A DNA stretch of 64,000 nucleotides from Gliomastix tumulicola (GCA_001599755.1 BCHX01000010.1:223067-287066), one strand, 5' to 3'; shown: positions 39,253 through 50,690, numbered from the stretch's first letter. Notes: generated by a model not told the origin, from the sequence alone. Program-made: numbers and translations.

Positions 39253-41217
39253 CTAGTTTCCATCTGTTGGGGCGAAAGCCGCAGAGTCCTCACGCGAAGC
39301 AGCGGGAGGGCTCTGATGAGGAGGAGAAACGGAACCCTTAGCCAAAGGAGTAGGCCTTCCCACAACGCCTACCGAGGCAAGCGGTGGGTCGTCATGACGG
39401 CGAAGGGCATCCGGTGCTGTCGAAGTAGCCACCTGCGCGCCCCCTATGCCGAGCGGCTGAGCCATTGCCACTATGTCCGTCGGTTGTGGTGTTGCTATGG
39501 GGTTTGGTGATGTAGTCGAGAAAATCTCTGCAAATCTCAGGCGGCATGCACGAGATCGCCTTGAATGTCCGACCTCACCACAGCCAGTGCACTTCGGTGG
39601 CGCCCTCTTCGCCAATCCCACGGCGCTGGGCTCGCGCCTTGTACTATGCGACGATATCTTAGAAGTTGCAGCCACGTGAGCCCGTGATTCGATACGCTGG
39701 CGAGGTTCAAGTAGGATTTGCGGTGCACCGTCACGCTGTAGATGCCAGTGCGAATGAAAGTGCTCGAGCGAGAGAACCTCGTTGTTGCCCTGCAGCGCCT
39801 TCAGCACATGCATACATGGAAGCCCGTGGGACTTTGTAAACATCCCGGTACAGCATAGCGAGGGGGGCGGATCTTTCTTCTCCATCAACTTTCGCTGTTC
39901 CTCGACCTTTCGGAGGGCCTCGTGCGATACCCACCCACGCACCATACTGTAAAGTGACCCCGAAAGCTCGATGGGGACTCGGGTCTGCTGTCGAACCTGG
40001 TTCGATCTCAGCTCCGCAAGTTGGTTCAGCAGTGCTTGTTTCATGGCTCTCCAGGCTTCAAATAGGTCTAGCGTAGACTTCTGTAGGTGTGATTTCAGTA
40101 ATGCGTGTATTCCCTCCGCTCGAGAGGTTGCCGTGTTGCCAAAATGCGCATGGTGATCTACCCAGGCTTTCACGAGCTTCTCTTTATACGGATCTAGTCA
40201 GGTAGACCTGACAGAGCCGACTTCTTCTAGATGGTCGGGCACATACTTCTTTTCAAAGCGCACAAGACGCTCTTTGAAGACCTCCTCGTCGGGCGCGTTC
40301 ATAAGAAGATGCCAGAACCGATAAAACTCACCCCAAGCCTCCTCTGTCTCATCACTGATAGAGTCGGAGCCGGTAACGGCCCCCCGGTTTGCAAACGCCG
40401 GGAGACAGCGTCGCAGCACGGCATTATTAGCATGCCAGAGGCAGAGGAGCGAGTACGACGTTGGGAAGAAAGCTGCGACGGCATTCATGCAAGCAATACA
40501 GCGGTCAGTCAGCACAACAGATGGAAGTCGAGTACAGTGATGGTCATACAGAGATCGCAGCCGCTCCAGTGCCCAACGGTAGTCGTCTTCCGTCTCGCCA
40601 CTCAGAAAGGCAAAGGCAATGCAAAAGGACCGTTGGCAAGCGTCGACCCCGACCATATCAAGGAGGGGCATCCCGTATTTGTTCGTCTTGTATGTCCAAT
40701 CCAGCAGAAGAACGTCGGGATAGGCCTGGAGGTATGTCAAGGATTCCGGATGGGCAAACAAGACTGCCGTGACCCGACCATCCTCATCAAACTGCATTCG
40801 GCTCCAAAACCCTTCTTTATCTAATTCGTTGGCGAGTGCGCAGATAGTGTTCTGTCCCTCGCAGAGTCGGCGCCGGGCGGCGGTGATACCGTTGTAGACA
40901 TCTTGTTGGGTTGGTGCCGAGTTGGTGTACTGACGGAGATATGTCCTGATGTTCTTGGGTGCCACGCCCGCATTTGCGAGTCTTTCGAGTGTCAACTGAT
41001 CTTCTTCGGTTTGCGGTGTCCGGGATGCGCAGAGGGATGCAGGCTGGGTGCGTGGTTGTGGGTGGAGAAACGGGCATCCAGCCGATGTCGCAAAGACCAA
41101 GAGGACTTGTCCCGCGACTCTTTGGCCAAGACAGAAAACTGACAACCGGTTCCACGGGTGGTAGTTTTGCGTTGCCTGCTCTGAGCTGCGGTTGGCGGGC
41201 GACATGATCGATCGCAT
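39253..41217 (-). pseudogene. MULE transposase with one nonsense codon
   Basis: Two blocks, 41217-40201 and 40197-39253, in the same frame, are separated only by TGA at 40200-40198 in the context VRST-stop-LDPYKEKLVKAW. Family members usually have Trp there, so TGG to TGA is the simplest explanation. The MULE catalytic core has DVLLLDWTYKTNKYGMPL, VVLTDRCIACMNAV and LCLWHANNAV. A SWIM finger (CCTGMFTKSHGLPCMH) and a CCHC knuckle (CTGCGEVGHSRRSRAC) follow, then a low-complexity tail. Mutator-like transposases cut and paste DNA in the nucleus. Unless the stop is read through, this copy makes no full protein. No TIRs were recognised. Confidence 0.8.
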
Positions 41218-41230
41218 ACGTATATGACCG

Positions 41231-42118
41231 TCAATTTACCACATTTCTCAAGGGTCGACCGACCAGTGACAAATGCATATCCTCGAGAAGCAGCCCATTC
41301 GTTGATGGCACAGAATAGGGCATCTCGTGATGCCTAGTCTTGTTCCGGAGGGAGACAGTCATCAGGGAAGGAGGACATAGCATCCGTGGCTTCGGGCTAC
41401 GGCTTCGCACTTCGTACTGTGCATGGGGATACAACTAATTAACGCGTCGGAACGCGCTTACGCGAAGACATTTGACAGTGTCAGAAACTGACCAAGCTCG
41501 GCAAAGTTTTGTTATCTGCACTGTCCTTAGTCAGCCGCACGGGACCCGTGGGAATAATAGAACCACGGGTACCCGTGGGCCTATTGGCTCCCATGTGAGC
41601 GGGTTTTCTGACTAAGCCTCCATCAAACAGAACGGGGCGACCTGGAGTCGGCGCGTCAGGGCCCCTGTAAGAATTTTCCATGGCAAGTACTGTTAGTGCT
41701 CCGCTTGGAAAACCCTTCTACAGGCAAGCGACCAGCGGAAACTGCGGCGGCGCCATCCGCGCCTTAATACCTGCCGACAGAGAAGGAATTTGGAGCGTCA
41801 GCCTTCTCTGGCCACCTGTCGCATCTGAAGACAGAGGCGCAAAACATCGTAGGGGAAGATGCTATGGCCCGTCGAAGCTCATTGGGACCGCAGGCGGGAC
41901 TGGTTGTTCTTTTGCGCGGCTGTTGTTTCAAAAATTCGTTCTCGCTATGGCCATGGGAGGAAATATATATGCGCCGGGTGAGGTGGGGCGCAACGGACAA
42001 ACACTCGGAGCGTGTCGGTTGTCGGCTAAATAGTTCTTCCGGGCTTGGACAGGAAAGGGAATGCTTGAAGAAAATCTGCGAGCTCGAAGACTTCAACTCT
42101 CACCTACGATTGCGCCAC
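41231..42118. other. Interval between MULE and BAH-PHD gene
   Basis: No supported gene. It contains a possible 91-bp MITE-like segment (41526-41616) whose ends CTTAGTCAG / CTGACTAAG are inverted and whose interior has ACGGG(A/T)ACCCGTGGG. The remainder probably holds the BAH-PHD promoter. Confidence 0.4.
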
Positions 42119-43587
42119 ATGCCGTCTACCAAGCGACCGCTCCCCAGCGCAGCAGCTGAGCGTGCCGAGCGCAATTTCACGATACAGACGAGGCCCCTAG
42201 CGCAAGTCGAGACCAGCCAACATTTTCACGGGACGCGCAAGTCTCGAGGGAGAGATGAAAATTGCGCGGCAAAATGGTTCCGGCAGATCTGCCCTTTTGA
42301 GCCGAAGGGCAAGTTCAAGACAGACGAGACGGTAGACGTAGAGTATTTTGTCGATCCCCGTGCTAGCTGGCAGGCTATGACGCACTACAAAAGCTTCGTC
42401 TGTAGGTTCTCTTTTTTCTCTTCGCTCCTTCCGCTCGACGCACGCGTTTGGCGCTGTCCAGTCCCTTTGTGGGTGCCAATGTATCAGTCGCCCCTTGCTG
42501 CCCAAGCTGACAAAGATAACAAAGTGCGCAAAACAAAATTTCAAACTGGCAATTACGTCTACGTCGCAAATGAGGAGACTGTCAAGCGTCAGCGTACTGC
42601 GGACAATGCTCCACCCCCTGAGCTGCTGACCGATCATTGGGTCGCTCGAATTTTGGAGATTCGGGCGCTCGACGGGCAGAACGTTTTCGCACGTATTTTC
42701 TGGTTGTACTGGCCTGACGAGCTCTCTGCGGGCACGACCGACGGCCGCAAGTCGGTCAAAGGACGACAGTCGTACCATGGCGAGCACGAACTTATTGCCT
42801 CCAACCACAGTCAGTCTGGCCCGGTCTGGTGCGTACATTTCTCTGTGCTGGCTGACTCGAAGCAGTGGACGTGATTGATGTGGTCAGCGTCACGAGCCTC
42901 GCTGAAGTCAACCAGTGGTCCGAAGCCGACGACGAGGATACTCAGCGCTCGCTGTACTGGAGACAAGTCCTCAACGTCCACACCATGCAGCTATCAGTAA
43001 GAAGGACTTTTTGAGCGTACCATACCCTTGGTATCCCAGCTGACGAGGAATAGTCTGCCCGGCCCATTTGCAAGTGCAATAAACCAGCGCATCCGGATAA
43101 GATGCTTCTTTGCTGCCCTAATCAGGAATGTAGAAAATGGATGCACGAGGACTGTCTCCGTCACGAAGCTCTGATGAGGGTCTACAAGCGACTTGGAGAG
43201 TCAAAATTCCAGGACATCAAAGGTCACGAGACTGACACAGAGGGAAGAGACGAGCGCACGATTTTGATCTTAGACCCGGCCTCGGGCCCGTCCCCAACTC
43301 TAGCTCCAGCACAGGCCCAAATAGTAGGGGACGTGGCTGCCGCCGCGGCCACGTCCGCGGACCTGCCCAAGTTTCCATTGGTCCAGCCATCTGCGTCACA
43401 GTCCACAACAGCCGCTAGGACAAGGGCCAAGAGGGAACCTTACCGTGGGCTTTTTGAAGCTACACTCGACCCGAGCAGCAGCCCATTGGCGTGGCATGTT
43501 CGAGACTCTAGAGCCAATGTCACTGGCGGCGTCAAGGAGTGGCGTGAGCGAGCGCGGTGCCTCTTTTGCCCTAATTTGCTCGACTGA
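42119..43587 (+). CDS. BAH-PHD chromatin-reader-like protein
   Basis: Four exons. Starts at ATG 42119. Intron 1 is 42402 to about 42515 or 42524, both keeping frame. Intron 2 is 42810-42865 (GTCAGT...GCTGAC...CAG). Intron 3 is 42997-43053 (GTAAGA...GCTGAC...TAG). The BAH domain runs from YKSFV through TGNYVYVAN, HWVARILEIRALDGQNVFAR and FWLYWPDEL to HELIASNHMDVIDVVSV across intron 2. A PHD finger follows: ICKCNKPAHPDKMLLCC...CRKWMHEDCLRHEAL. An Ala/Ser-rich tail and a final CLFCPN complete it. Such fungal BAH-PHD proteins are thought to read histone marks in silent chromatin. That role is inferred from the family. A decayed relative lies at 7.1-7.6 kb. Confidence 0.75.
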
Positions 43588-44004
43588 GCGGTGCTCCAAT
43601 CATCAAATTCTCTCCAATGTGGGCGATTCTAGGACATATGATGGTTCCCACGACCGCCGCGTATATGAGGTCGACATGGCATTTCTATCATGGGGAGGAT
43701 GCAGCCTTCTGGAGGTGAGGACAGTCGGGGTGCCGAGGGGCGAGCTGCGGAGAACGGCGGCTCGATCGCTGCAGGCCGTCCTCGCGAGGGGTTCATCAGA
43801 ACGATCTACGGGACGCAACCACAGACTTTGAACGGGCTGAGACGGACAATGCACAATGCTAGATTCCAGCCCTACCTAAATCAAATAAACGAGTACGGAC
43901 CGGACGGGTGGAGCAGGGGAGGAAGGTGACCATCGACAGGAAAGTATATCTTTGAGGGAAACTAGAGACGTACTACTGTACCAAGGCGTATCAATTCAAT
44001 TCAA
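43588..44004. other. Interval with no supported gene
   Basis: About 420 bp after the BAH-PHD stop. Short frames only. Nothing recognisable. Confidence 0.3.
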
Positions 44005-44062
44005 GTCAAGAAGCACACAGCAGGGACAAAGAAGCCCTTCAGTCAGCATCGAAGGAAGAGAC

Positions 44063-47000
44063 CAGAGCTCGCAATAGTCCGGCCAGTCCGTCTAAAACCC
44101 CCAGACTGCTCATTTAGTCCGTCTGGCTTGGCCAGACCAGACCAGCAGTCTAGGTTCAACGCCCAGACTGGACTATCAGTCCGTCCGCCACCTCCAGACC
44201 AGACCACACTACAGACTCCAGTCTAGACTAATAGTCCAGACTGCATGCCCCACATTTAGCTCTCCTCTATTATACAGATCGCTCCAAGCCGCCCACCACA
44301 TCACTATGAACGATACACAACACTATCCAATCACGCCTCTTCCGTCTGCCAACCCACTGTTACCCACAGATCCCTAGATATCGGGCACGGTAGACACAGG
44401 CTCCGGAGGGACGTAGCCACGCTAGAACGCGTTCGTTAGGACACTTTTTGTACACAGTAGAGCCCATAAATTGGGGAAACTTACGCCCGACTGAGCTACC
44501 AAAGCGCTCCCATCCCAGGATCGTAAGCATTCAAGAAGATTCAATGTCTCCATGTTCATAGATCCTCGCCGGTCGGTGACTGTCAGCTTGGCTTTGGAGA
44601 AGAGTCGCTCTGTCTCGGCAGACATAGGCGGAATCGACAGAATGTCGATGGCCATCAAGGACAAGTTAGGGAATCTTCTTCGCTGCGCCAGTTCGAGCCA
44701 CCACTTCAAGGGATCCGATATCATCATCACAGGCTCGCGGCAGTACACTTCGTACTCGTCATCGTCCATGTTCAAGATCGTGGCCTTTTGCTCCTTCATC
44801 CAGACTTTGTACCCATTCGGCCGCTTCGTCGTCGGTTCTGGTTCGCCGCTCTGGCGAAGAACGGGACCGGGCGCGCTTGGCTTGTATGTCTTGCTCCACA
44901 GCTGCTCTACACGAGTCTTGGCCTTCTCGATCCATTCAACTCTGCCTTCCCACGTCTTCTCCATGTAGGCCCACTTGAGCGACGGATGCAAGACTGTGGC
45001 TGCTGAATACACCGGAGAATCCTCCGTGGCTTCGTAGTAATCGGCTAGTTTCGCCCAGGCAGTCTCCATCATGCTAGCCAAGTGAGGGATCGAGGTCATC
45101 TCCCTGGACGCCTCAATGTGGTGAAGAAGATAGTCCGTAGTGGGTAGAACGTCACAGATGGAATTTCGACTGCCCTCATTGGCCAATGTGGCGTCTTGGA
45201 ACGGCTCGAGAAAGCGGCAGGTCTCGGCCAACGTGGCCCAGTCGGAAGGCGTGAGGACATCCTGTTGCAGAGCCGACTCTTGCGCACAAACGATGGTGAC
45301 AGCCTGCCTCACCTTCGGTTTCAGAGCCCATTCCACCATCCTGTACCACGAATTCCAGCGGGTGTCGTTATCACGTCGTAACCTGAGACCGTCGCTGAGT
45401 GTCGTGAACGCTCGAAGCCGTTGAGGGCTGCCAGTGATATAGACGACGATATTGTGAAGCTTGCCTATTGCCCCTCGCTTCCTCCACTGCCCCACCTCCT
45501 CACTGGACGGTCCGTGATAGGAGTCTGTCGTGGTTGGGCGCTTTCCTATGAGAAATTCCATCACAGCTAGGTTAATGATATGGCCGACGCAGCGAAGTCG
45601 GTGAGGAAGAGGGTCATAGAACACGTCGAACTCATGCTCCAATTCGTCAGAGACCTTGTCGATCATGGTGTTCATGTTGGCAGCATTGTCCATCATGAAG
45701 TAGCCAACCTTGGACGCTATCCCATATTCTCGGATGAACTCCATGATGGCTTCTGCCATGTTCTCACCGCTGTGCTGTCCTTCTAACTCCTTGATCCTCA
45801 CTACGAGGGACTGCACACCGTGATCTTCAGTCACGAACTGGACTGTGAATCCGATGGCCCCGAAGCCGTTTGGAGATGTCCAATTATCGGGAACAATGTG
45901 GACCGAGGAGAGGGCATTCTGCAGGGCTCGCTTCACAAACTCTTTTTTGCTGTCATAGCCCCACTGTAAGTCAGCTTTGACAGTGTTAGCAGACCTCGGG
46001 AGGAGGTCATCGGCGGCCGGGCATAGATAGCGGATCAAGTCACGAAAGGCAGGCTGCTCGATATGAGCAAAGGGGAGGCTGCAAGCGACCGTGTAGCGAC
46101 AGTAGAGCTCGCGCAAGGTGGCCGGATCCAGTACCGCTGCATCGGCTGTCGCCTTGCGCTTCCTCGAGGGGACCAGAGTATCATTGGCCATGAAGGTGGT
46201 GATGTCCCCAAGGCGGCTTTGGGTCGTCGCTCGGCGGTTGTCTTGCCTGCCCAATACCGTGATCCTGTGCGCTTTGCGCAAGTGATCGATGATTGTGGAC
46301 GACCCGCCAGAGTAGTTGTATCTCTTCTCTCTCTTCCTGTTGAAGCAGGGCTGGCAGTGCCACCACTTCTTTCCGTTGGGATCAACCCAGGCTGCAGGCA
46401 ATGTCTTGCCTTCTTCTACTCGACAATACTCCCAGATAGGGGATGTCCCTGGGCGTGACTGGTTATCCGTCGACAACGAGGAGGAAGGTGCAAAAGAAGA
46501 AGCGGCCGCAACATCACTCAGATGGCTGGTAGCGCTCTGCGTGCTGACAGTATCACTAATAATAGAAGACATGATCAGTCAAGCAGCACAAAGACAAGGA
46601 TCCGGGTATATGATGGCAATATGATAGTTGGAGGGAACTCGCGGGAGCAGTACACTTGTGACTTGACTTTGTCCTCAAATGGTGGAGGTTGCAGAATCGG
46701 AGAAGGCAAGCTGGACACGCTTATGAAGGAACGTGTTGACAAAAACACTAGTGCCGAGGGACGCGTTCCTTAGTCATGTTTACAGGGCTACTTCAGGGTG
46801 CCTGGGGGTCGGCGGTAGCCAGACTCATGGGCGAAACCTAGTTTACAGTGGGCAGTGGTTGGACGGCAAGCCAGTAACCTACCCTACAGTCAGACCATGA
46901 TTCAGACTGTTGGTCTGGAAAGCTCAGACTGAGACCACAGGTCAGTCTGGATTTGCCAGACTGGACTATTAGTCTAGTCCAGGAACTGCAGACTGGACTA

Positions 47001-47078
47001 ACAGTCTGCTGACTAAGCAGTCCAGACCATGGTCTGGACTAATAGTCCGCTTTTTGGTCTGGACTATTGCGAGCTCTG
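44063..47078 (-). mobile_element. Complete hAT element with TIRs, subterminal repeats and TSD
   Basis: 3016 bp. Perfect 18-bp terminal inverted repeats are CAGAGCTCGCAATAGTCC at 44063-44080 and its complement at 47061-47078. The 8-bp target duplication GAAGAGAC is at 44055-44062 and 47079-47086. Both ends carry dense AGACTGGACTATTAGTC-like subterminal motifs in both directions (44085-44250 and 46885-47060), as expected for transposase binding. Contains one transposase gene. Confidence 0.95.
44422..46572 (-). CDS. hAT-family transposase
   Basis: Intact 716-residue frame, ATG at 46572, inside the complete hAT element. BED-type finger WHCQPCFNRK...IIDHLRKAHRI (about 70-110). The RNase-H-like region includes IVPDNWTSPNGFGAIGF, YFMMDNAANMNTM and RLRCVGHIINLAV. 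The dimerisation block MAIDILSIPPMSAETERLFS lies near 645-665. It shares this plan with the hAT gene at 36.7 kb but is a different subfamily. Because the element ends, target duplication and frame are all intact, it may be active. Confidence 0.93.
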   Translation of the reverse strand: MSSIISDTVSTQSATSHLSDVAAASSFAPSSSLSTDNQSRPGTSPIWEYCRVEEGKTLPAAWVDPNGKKWWHCQPCFNRKREKRYNYSGGSSTIIDHLRKAHRITVLGRQDNRRATTQSRLGDITTFMANDTLVPSRKRKATADAAVLDPATLRELYCRYTVACSLPFAHIEQPAFRDLIRYLCPAADDLLPRSANTVKADLQWGYDSKKEFVKRALQNALSSVHIVPDNWTSPNGFGAIGFTVQFVTEDHGVQSLVVRIKELEGQHSGENMAEAIMEFIREYGIASKVGYFMMDNAANMNTMIDKVSDELEHEFDVFYDPLPHRLRCVGHIINLAVMEFLIGKRPTTTDSYHGPSSEEVGQWRKRGAIGKLHNIVVYITGSPQRLRAFTTLSDGLRLRRDNDTRWNSWYRMVEWALKPKVRQAVTIVCAQESALQQDVLTPSDWATLAETCRFLEPFQDATLANEGSRNSICDVLPTTDYLLHHIEASREMTSIPHLASMMETAWAKLADYYEATEDSPVYSAATVLHPSLKWAYMEKTWEGRVEWIEKAKTRVEQLWSKTYKPSAPGPVLRQSGEPEPTTKRPNGYKVWMKEQKATILNMDDDEYEVYCREPVMMISDPLKWWLELAQRRRFPNLSLMAIDILSIPPMSAETERLFSKAKLTVTDRRGSMNMETLNLLECLRSWDGSALVAQSGVSFPNLWALLCTKSVLTNAF

Positions 47079-47264
47079 GAAGAGACCGCCGCGGGCTTCC
47101 AGCGCTGGCTGCAAGACCTGCCACGAACACTCTGGTCGTCTACTCGGACGTATCAGGACGGCAAGTCGATCTACCGAGGCTGCGGCCATCTCGGCCCGGC
47201 TGAAGGATGAATCATGACGAGAGAAAATTCCAAAGCCGCCATCTCTTGCCCCTGAGCACTGGTA

Positions 47265-47765
47265 ACATTAAGTGGAAGCATATGTCCGATCACGTGGTCG
47301 AAAATAACCCCTGTATGGAGGTGTAAAGACATGGTTGTCTCAATCATGTTTCCCGTACCAAGGTAACGCATGTAATCAAGATAGTTCGATATTCAGGAGC
47401 AATCGGAATAGTAGCGTTCATGGTCTTCATCTTTCTCACGATGTAAAGGACAGCATGCACAGATGCGAAAGTATACGCGTGGACAAGCCCTGACTCGGTT
47501 CTGACCTGTGATTGGTTAGATCCACTATTTGCCTAATTTGGTGACCGCAAAATTCAAAAGGGTTTAGCTTTGACCGCTAAAATCTGATTGGCCAGAGCAC
47601 CATGAATTGACGACGAAGTCGACAATTTGCCATCGAAATATCACGACAGCAGGGACGAGACATAAAAAAAAAAAAACCTTGAGAAGCTTGTCAGGACCCT
47701 AAAGTACCTAGAAATGCTGCTATTATGTGTTTTATCGCATGTTATCGGTCTAGTTCGAGGCGGTA
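47265..47765 (+). repeat. Dispersed repeat R5, long copy (solo-LTR-like)
   Basis: About 500 bp matching 53214-53697 throughout. Shared blocks include GGAATAGTAGCGTTCATGGT, GACAGCATGCACAGATGCG, TTTGGTGACCGCAAAATTC and TTTTATCGCATGTT. Length and lack of coding suit a solo LTR, but I found no flanking short duplication and no internal retroelement. Confidence 0.75.
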
Positions 47766-47899
47766 TATTGTGGTCTGTCTGTTATCATGAAATAATATTT
47801 ATGGCGGAAAATGGCCGTCGGGGCCCGTGCGGCGACCCCTGACAGCGGGACTCAACGCTGGGACGAGAAAATACTGATGGCGTAAGAACGCGGATTACT

Positions 47900-49091
47900 A
47901 AGGGGGTAGGATGTGCTCCACCCAACTTTGTTCAATGCACCGGCACCGGCACGTCGGCGACTTGTGCTTTGGTCGGACGCACGCGTCCGGGGCTTCTGCG
48001 CTGGCTGGAGGGCGGGGCTGTGCATCACTCCCAAGTCCACGGGAAGCCGCCACCCTACGTCGCTTGTATGTGGGTAGCTCCTCGTCGCTTGTCGCCGTTA
48101 CGCTATCCGTCGTGCTAGCTCGGCGGCGGCGCTTTGCCGGTTGGATCTTGGGCGGACGTGTCCTCAATCGCCGGGTGGGCAATGGAATAGCGGTACCGGC
48201 GGCGGGATCTGCCGGGGGGGGCTACATCACGTACCCAACGTCTTCCACGAGTGGAATTTCAGCTTCGTGGGAAGCCAAGGTAGCCATATCGGCCGGAGCA
48301 CCATCCGCGCAGGCCAAGTGTGATCCATGTTCCCGCTCGGGCTGCGCCGAGCTGGTTTCGTAAAGTTCAGGTCCCAGCGCGGTATCCAGTCCCAGTACGG
48401 TATTCGGAACGGTGCCCCGAGCCACCTCTGGGGTGGCCTCGGACTCGGGCGGCGGAGTGGCTTCGAGGACGAGCGGTGAATCATTTGGCTCGTGAGATCT
48501 CGCTCCTTCGCTATGGCTTGGCTGTCTGCTCTCGATTCGTGTGGTGGCCGTGGGTGGGATCGGATCTGATGTAGAATGTCTGGCAGCAGCGGCCCGTTCG
48601 GGGGCTAATGCTACTGGCGGGTTGCGGATTGGAGCGGACTCGGAATGTCGTGTAGTGACAGATGACCTTTGCGAATCGGCGGGTGTAAGATGCATCCTCT
48701 CGGACACGGGAGCAGAGCTCACTGGTAGAGGGGGAGCACGAAAAGATTAGCGCCCATAAAGATACATCCGAGTCGGTTGGGCTTGCTTACCTGCCGTGTC
48801 GGCGCGACCGCACTCTGCTCTAAGTTTGGCTATAATCTCCGGAATAGATGGGAGATAATCGGCCATTCCAGCCTCGTCGTCTTGGGCATCGTCGGTGTCG
48901 TCAGAGTGAGAGTCCTCAAGGGAAGAGATCACTACCGTATCGTGGGAGGGGCAACTGTCCAATCCAAATGCTAGTTCAGTAGCCTCTCGGCTCTGGCTTT
49001 GCTCCGAGGAGTGTCTGTGTCGAGGCATGGCCGAGTGAGGCACCGGAGGCATCCAAAAGGCCTGATTGTTTAGGGAGATGGGGGTCGTCAT
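47900..49091 (-). CDS. Unidentified low-complexity protein, multi-exon
   Basis: Exon 1 (49091 to about 48802) starts ATG: MTTPISLNNQAFWMPPVPHS..., acidic middle (SHSDDTDDAQDDE), then IPEIIAKLRAECG. A good intron follows (GTAAGC at about 48793 to CTACCAG at about 48722). Exon 2 is Ser/Pro/Glu-rich and reaches a stop next to a C run at about 48220. A third part (48180-47905) in another frame is rich in Arg/Lys (KIQPAKRRRRAS, YKRRRV) and ends at 47898. I recognise no domain. Acidic and basic stretches suggest a nuclear protein. The C-run frame break may be decay or an unrecognised splice. The 3' end shares an exact 30-bp block (47878-47907) with the recombinase-helicase gene (16830-16859). Confidence 0.4.
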
Positions 49092-50599
49092 GACGGATGA
49101 GTCTCGATTGCACCAGGAGGAGCAGTGTCTGGTAAATAGAGCTGCAAAATCGGTTGACGAGCTCGCACGGGAAGTTCGCGGGCGCAGGCGCCTTAAATGC
49201 TTGAATCAGCTCAAGTGGGCTGCTGCTGCACTTCCTCCGCAGGCCGCTCGAAAGCCGACACTCGCTCCCGGGTCGCAGGCCGATTCCGCCTTCGGGTCTC
49301 CTCCCTTTCGCTGCCCAGAGCTAATCATGCAACTGCCGAGACACACTCAGAGCGAGTGAGCCCGGAAACACCTACTCATCAGGCAACTCCGCTGCAAGCA
49401 TCTAGACTGCGCCTCAGCTCGTCACATGCCTCTTCTCGCCTTGTTGGCCGCATAGCTCGCAATACTGGCTAATTAGACCCGGTCGTCGACTCTCCCATGA
49501 CCAATCCTGCCACAATTGTGCTTCACGTTGGGTCAACGTTAGCCAAGAGGCACCGCCGAAGCGCTCGACGCGACCGGATCCCCTTCCCAGGAACGAATGA
49601 TAGATAGATACAAGCGGCTGGCGGCCTCCCAGTGGATGAAACACTCTGCCGCATGATGCCAGCCTGAGCCGAGCCCGAGGCAGGGCCGAGGCAGATTGTT
49701 TCGTCAGAAGTTCCTCTCCCCCCTCAGGATCCGTGATGGCGTGTCCCTGGGGAGTGACGCATGCTGGATGGCTGAGCAATCAGCGTCAGCACTAGGGAAA
49801 CGACCGTGTCGGAAGGAGCGGCCCTGACTTTGCGTACTCGGGCATCGCCGATGAGGCTTTTCTGCCATTGGCTGGTCTAGCAGTCACGCGGCGCCCGCTG
49901 GTGGGCGCCGCCTCGCGTGCAGCCATGGACTAGGCACAGCAAAGATTGGCAAGGCGGCGCTTGCCCACACCAATTCGGGCCGAGGAAGTTGTCGACGGGA
50001 CGTGTGGCACGGGGCAGGCGAAATGCTGCCCTGGGCTGCTTAGGGGGAAGAGTCGAGCCGCGGAGTAAGTGGCGGGACGGGTGTATTGCGGTGCCGTCGA
50101 CCAACCACCACCGAAGGCCTCAGTCGGCTGAGGATGCGTGTGCGTATTGCTGCCCGTGAGCACGCAGCGGAAGCGCCATCATGAAAAGGCATCGTGTGAT
50201 GCTCATGATAGAACGGACACCGAAACGGAAGGCAGGCTGACCGGGTTGGCCAAGGATACCTGCCCAAGGGGGATGGAGAGGTGGCAGGGGCGACCTGGCC
50301 CCGGCCAGGTCACGACCGAGGCAGAAGAGGGGGCCAACGGGACTGGCTGATGGGGGGAGAGGGAGAGGGACGAGGATGAAGGGAAGAGGAAATGAAGTCA
50401 AAGATACCTCGAAAAGGAGGCGGGTGGTCGAGAGGTTCATGTAGTGCCGGGGCTGCTGACATAATGAGCAGGGGAATGGGATGCCGGAGCGGCGAGGGGC
50501 GCGTTGCCCGATTAGGCAGGCGCTAAACCGGAAAAGTACGACACCACGACCGCGATTATACAGCAGAAGCATCGTTGCAATCGAAAATCCGGCCGCCCC
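49092..50599. other. Interval with no supported gene
   Basis: About 1.5 kb. Several short frames on both strands. The minus frame around 49470-49560 (WLTLTQREAQLWQDW) looks protein-like but has no start or family match I can name. No RNA gene seen. Confidence 0.3.
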
Positions 50600-50690
50600 T
50601 GTTGCGCTTTCCCAATTCTACCCGAGTCACCTAGGGCCAGAATCCAATACTACGCAAGCTGGCCATGTACTGGGTTAGTAGGATGGAGGT
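50600..50690 (+). repeat. Repeat R3, diverged copy
   Basis: Order of blocks CCCAATTCTACCC, AGAATCCAATACTAC and ACTGGGTTAGTAGG follows R3 at 13655-13785 and 62825-62944. It overlaps the last 14 codons of the DUF7924-like gene. Confidence 0.5.

Larger units (their letters stand above)
44005..47215 (+). mobile_element. LINE RNase H fragment split by a hAT element
   Basis: 44005-44062 matches LINE ORF2 around 26680-26737, and 47079-47215 continues from the same point through the RNase H start (CTGGCTGCAAGACCTG...), with an internal deletion after the first RNase H codons. The two parts are contiguous in the LINE, so the hAT element inserted into an already truncated LINE piece. Confidence 0.8.
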
